From NCBI GenBank assembly GCA_903847285.1, contig CAINDH010000132.1, forward strand, positions 17,848 through 81,847: a DNA stretch of 64,000 nt, given 5' to 3'. Position 1 is the stretch's first letter. Each line of letters begins with the position of its first letter. The stretch comes from an uncultured Verrucomicrobia subdivision 3 bacterium (GTDB lineage: Bacteria > Verrucomicrobiota > Verrucomicrobiae > Limisphaerales > UBA11358). A program made the position numbers and the translations under genes. Under the pieces are notes generated by a model that saw only the letters and a program-made list of their open reading frames with translations, ran no database searches and was not told where the DNA came from. This document shows positions 61,877-64,000 of the stretch, piece after piece.

Positions 61877-62613
61877 ATTCACTTTTTAATTTACTCCTTG
61901 TCGTTTTCGTTGGCAGTGGTGTCTCTGCATTCGCCCAACAGCGCGGCTGGCCGGTCGCAACGAATGACGAATCGGGTTTCGTAAAAATTTTCGATGGCCA
62001 GACGCTCGCGGGGTGGGCGGGCGACACAAATTATTGGCGCGTGGAAGACGGCGCGCTCGTTGGTGAAATCACGCCCGCGAATCTCCTCAAGGTGAATTCC
62101 TTCATCGTCTGGCGCGGCGGCGAGACGCGTGATTTTGAATTGAAGGTGGAGTATCGCATCACCGCGAAGGGCAATAGCGGTATTAATTATCGCAGCGTCA
62201 TGGCGACGAACGGCCCGTGGGCCATGCGCGGTTATCAGGCGGACATCGACGGGCGAAACCAATACACCGGGCAGAACTACGAGGAGAAGGGCCGGACGTT
62301 TCTCGCCTTGCGCGGGCAGATGGCGCGGCAGGTGAATGACCAGTTGCCGCAAATCATCGGCACGCTGGGCGCGACGAATGAGTTGCTCGCCGCCATCAAG
62401 ACGAATGACTGGAACGAATATCATCTCATCGCCAGCGGCAACGTGCTGACGCATATTTTGAACGGCCACACGATGAGCGTGGTGATTGACGAAGACACGG
62501 CGAACCGGAAATTCGATGGCCTGCTCGGCGTGCAAGTCCACGTCGGCCCACCGATGAAAATCGAATATCGGAATTTTCGGGTGAAGAATTTGTCGGAGCC
62601 GAAACAAAAATAG
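61873..62613 (+). CDS. Secreted DUF1080 protein (3-keto-disaccharide hydrolase domain)
   Basis: 246 residues with a signal peptide ('LLLVVFVGSGVSAFAQ'). Single concanavalin-like domain: 'GFVKIFDGQTLAGWAGD', 'YWRVEDGALVGEI', 'RDFELKVEYRI', 'GNSGINYRS' and the final 'GPPMKIEYRNFRVK', the family pattern. Some members hydrolyse 3-keto-glucosides; others may only bind glycans. Overlap with the response-regulator gene ties it to the sensing system next to the GH57 enzyme. Confidence 0.9.
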   Translation: MNSLFNLLLVVFVGSGVSAFAQQRGWPVATNDESGFVKIFDGQTLAGWAGDTNYWRVEDGALVGEITPANLLKVNSFIVWRGGETRDFELKVEYRITAKGNSGINYRSVMATNGPWAMRGYQADIDGRNQYTGQNYEEKGRTFLALRGQMARQVNDQLPQIIGTLGATNELLAAIKTNDWNEYHLIASGNVLTHILNGHTMSVVIDEDTANRKFDGLLGVQVHVGPPMKIEYRNFRVKNLSEPKQK

Positions 62614-62663
62614 GATTCGCCGAAACCTTTCCGGCTTCTTACTGTTTCATCCATCGCCATCAC

Positions 62664-63614
62664 ATGACACCTGCCAACCTTGAAGCCGCGCGTGAGACTT
62701 ATCGCCGCATTGCCGCCAATATTTCCAAAATCATCCGGGGTCAGGACAGCGCCACGCGGCATCTGCTCGCGGCGATGGCGGCGGGCGGGCACGTTTTGCT
62801 GGAAGATTATCCGGGCACGGGCAAGACCACGCTGGCGAAGGCGCTTGCCAAATCCATTGATGCGCAATTCAAGCGGCTGCAATTCACGCCGGACTTATTG
62901 CCGTCGGACATTCTCGGCGTTTCCATTTTCAATCAGCGCGATCAGGAATTTCATTTTCACCAAGGTCCGGTGTTTACAAATATTTTGCTGGCTGACGAAA
63001 TCAACCGCGCTTCGCCACGCACGCAGTCTGCGTTGCTCGAAGCAATGGGCGAAGCGCAGGTCAGTGTCGAAGGCGAACGGCGGAACCTGCCGGAATTATT
63101 TTTTGTCATCGCCACAGAAAACCCGGTGGAATTTCGCGGGACGTATCCGTTGCCTGAGGCGCAGATGGACCGTTTCGCGATGCAATTCACACTTGGCTAT
63201 GTTTCCGCCGCCGAGGAGGTGGCTATTCTCACCGCGCAGGAACACAACCATCCGCTGGATGAATTGAAAGCCGCCGCGACGCTTGCGGAAGTCATCGCAA
63301 TGAAACGTGCAGTGGAAGCGGTGCGGATGAGCGACGAACTTAAACGCTACGCCGTGGACCTCGTCGCCGCCACGCGCACGGCGCAAGGCGTGCAACTCGG
63401 TGCCAGTCCGCGCGCCTCGATTGCGCTGATGAAAACCGCGCAGGCCATGGCGTTATTCGACGGCCAAGATTTTGTCACGCCCGAACAGATTCAGAAGCTG
63501 GCTGTGCCGGTCATCGCGCATCGCGTGGTGCTGGAACCGCAGGCGCGTTTCTCCGGCATCACCGCGCGCAGTGTGGTGGAGGACATTTTGAAGAAGTTGA
63601 AAGTGCCGGCGTGA
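62664..63614 (+). CDS. MoxR-family AAA+ ATPase
   Basis: 316 residues. Walker A 'LLEDYPGTGKTTLAKALA', Walker B 'ILLADEINRASPRTQSALLE', sensor 1 'FFVIATENPVEF' and the arginine-containing 'LPEAQMDRFAMQF'. The C-terminal lid has 'LGASPRASIALMKTAQAMAL'. MoxR proteins act as chaperones for maturation of VWA-domain partners and often precede DUF58 and VWA genes; here the next gene is convergent and also MoxR-like, so no DUF58 partner is seen. Confidence 0.93.
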   Translation: MTPANLEAARETYRRIAANISKIIRGQDSATRHLLAAMAAGGHVLLEDYPGTGKTTLAKALAKSIDAQFKRLQFTPDLLPSDILGVSIFNQRDQEFHFHQGPVFTNILLADEINRASPRTQSALLEAMGEAQVSVEGERRNLPELFFVIATENPVEFRGTYPLPEAQMDRFAMQFTLGYVSAAEEVAILTAQEHNHPLDELKAAATLAEVIAMKRAVEAVRMSDELKRYAVDLVAATRTAQGVQLGASPRASIALMKTAQAMALFDGQDFVTPEQIQKLAVPVIAHRVVLEPQARFSGITARSVVEDILKKLKVPA

Positions 63615-63623
63615 ATTAGGCCG

Positions 63624-64000
63624 TCAAACTTTCAGCGTTGCTAGAATGTCTTTGATGACCGCTGCGCCATCAGGAAAATCTTTTTGCGCTTCACGTTTTA
63701 CCAGTAGCCGATGCGCAAGGATGGAGACGGCGATTGCCTTAATGTCTTCAATCGTCACGGAGCTTCTGCCCGCAATCCCCGCTACAGCCTGCGCCGCGTG
63801 AAATAAACCGAGTGACCCGCGCGGGCTCGCGCCGAGCAGCAACGCCGGATGCGCCCGCGTCGCCCGCGTCAGTTCCACGAGGTAATGACACACTTCGGGG
63901 CTCACAGAAATTTCCCGCACACCACGCTGGCATTTGATGATGTCGTCGCCGGACGTGATGGCTTTGAGATTTTCGATGGGATGTTGCTGCTGCGCGCGGA
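63624..64000 (-). CDS. MoxR-family AAA+ ATPase (C-terminal part, 5' end outside window)
   Basis: The last ~125 codons are present; the frame is open to the right edge, so the GTG at 63920 is not the true start. 'HPIENLKAITSGDDIIKCQ' and 'LLGASPRGSLGLFHAAQAVA' with 'LAHRLLVKREAQKDFPDG' are the MoxR lid-domain features. It converges on the other MoxR gene with nine bases between the stops. Presumably part of an operon extending beyond the window. Confidence 0.88.
   Translation of the reverse strand, partial: RAQQQHPIENLKAITSGDDIIKCQRGVREISVSPEVCHYLVELTRATRAHPALLLGASPRGSLGLFHAAQAVAGIAGRSSVTIEDIKAIAVSILAHRLLVKREAQKDFPDGAAVIKDILATLKV

Overview
The window looks like chromosomal DNA from the phylum Verrucomicrobiota, most likely the Pedosphaerae/Limisphaerales (subdivision 3) lineage. 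The clues are secreted proteins with autotransporter-associated beta-strand repeats and a shared C-terminal domain ending in F-Y-R plus a terminal proline, a pseudopilin of the kind amplified in Verrucomicrobiota and Planctomycetota, a beta-propeller (Reg_prop/Y_Y_Y) histidine kinase, a DUF1080 protein, and a moderately G+C-rich sequence. This assignment is inferred from gene content only. No transposase, phage module or CRISPR array was seen.

Layout. 1-5.5 kb: end of the cell-shape operon (mreD fragment, mrdA/PBP2, rodA) followed by RNase G. 5.5-9.3 kb: minus-strand zinc-ribbon protein, an ABC ATPase without a permease, and dnaA; the 0.8 kb upstream of dnaA holds a perfect DnaA box and is a candidate origin, followed by a promoter-hairpins-terminator unit that looks like a small RNA. 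9.3-16.5 kb: hemL, a Spy-like periplasmic protein, a polytopic GT-C-like protein, a YgjP-type metallopeptidase, tRNA-Arg(CCG) and an M14-like/amidotransferase-like fusion. 16.6-30.4 kb (plus strand): pseudopilin, a giant beta-repeat protein, then a tight operon of a secreted N-formylglutamate-amidohydrolase-like protein, a dicarboxylate/amino-acid symporter and gamma-glutamyltransferase, followed by a two-component pair. 30.4-37.2 kb (minus strand): a second symporter in an operon with three hydrolases. 37.8-56.2 kb: a cell-surface glycan island with glycosyltransferases, methyltransferases, a Wzt-like ATPase and a Ycf46-like AAA protein. 56.3-62.6 kb: secreted GH57 enzyme with starch-binding domain, a second two-component pair and a DUF1080 protein. 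62.7-64 kb: two convergent MoxR ATPases, the second cut by the window edge.

How the genes work together. Two functional units stand out. First, the glutamate-scavenging operon (21.6-26.7 kb) combines two enzymes that can release glutamate from blocked or gamma-linked forms with a carrier able to import it. Second, the glycan island contains three overlapping genes (HAD-UbiA fusion, DprE1-like, DprE2-like) that together could make polyprenyl-phospho-arabinose from PRPP, beside a divergent AftB-like GT-C protein that could use it. The rest of the island supplies two polyprenyl-phosphate sugar synthases and another GT-C-like enzyme.

Three genes (hemL, the first GT9, the second histidine kinase) have plausible -35/-10 boxes placed so that transcription would begin on the start codon, suggesting leaderless mRNAs.
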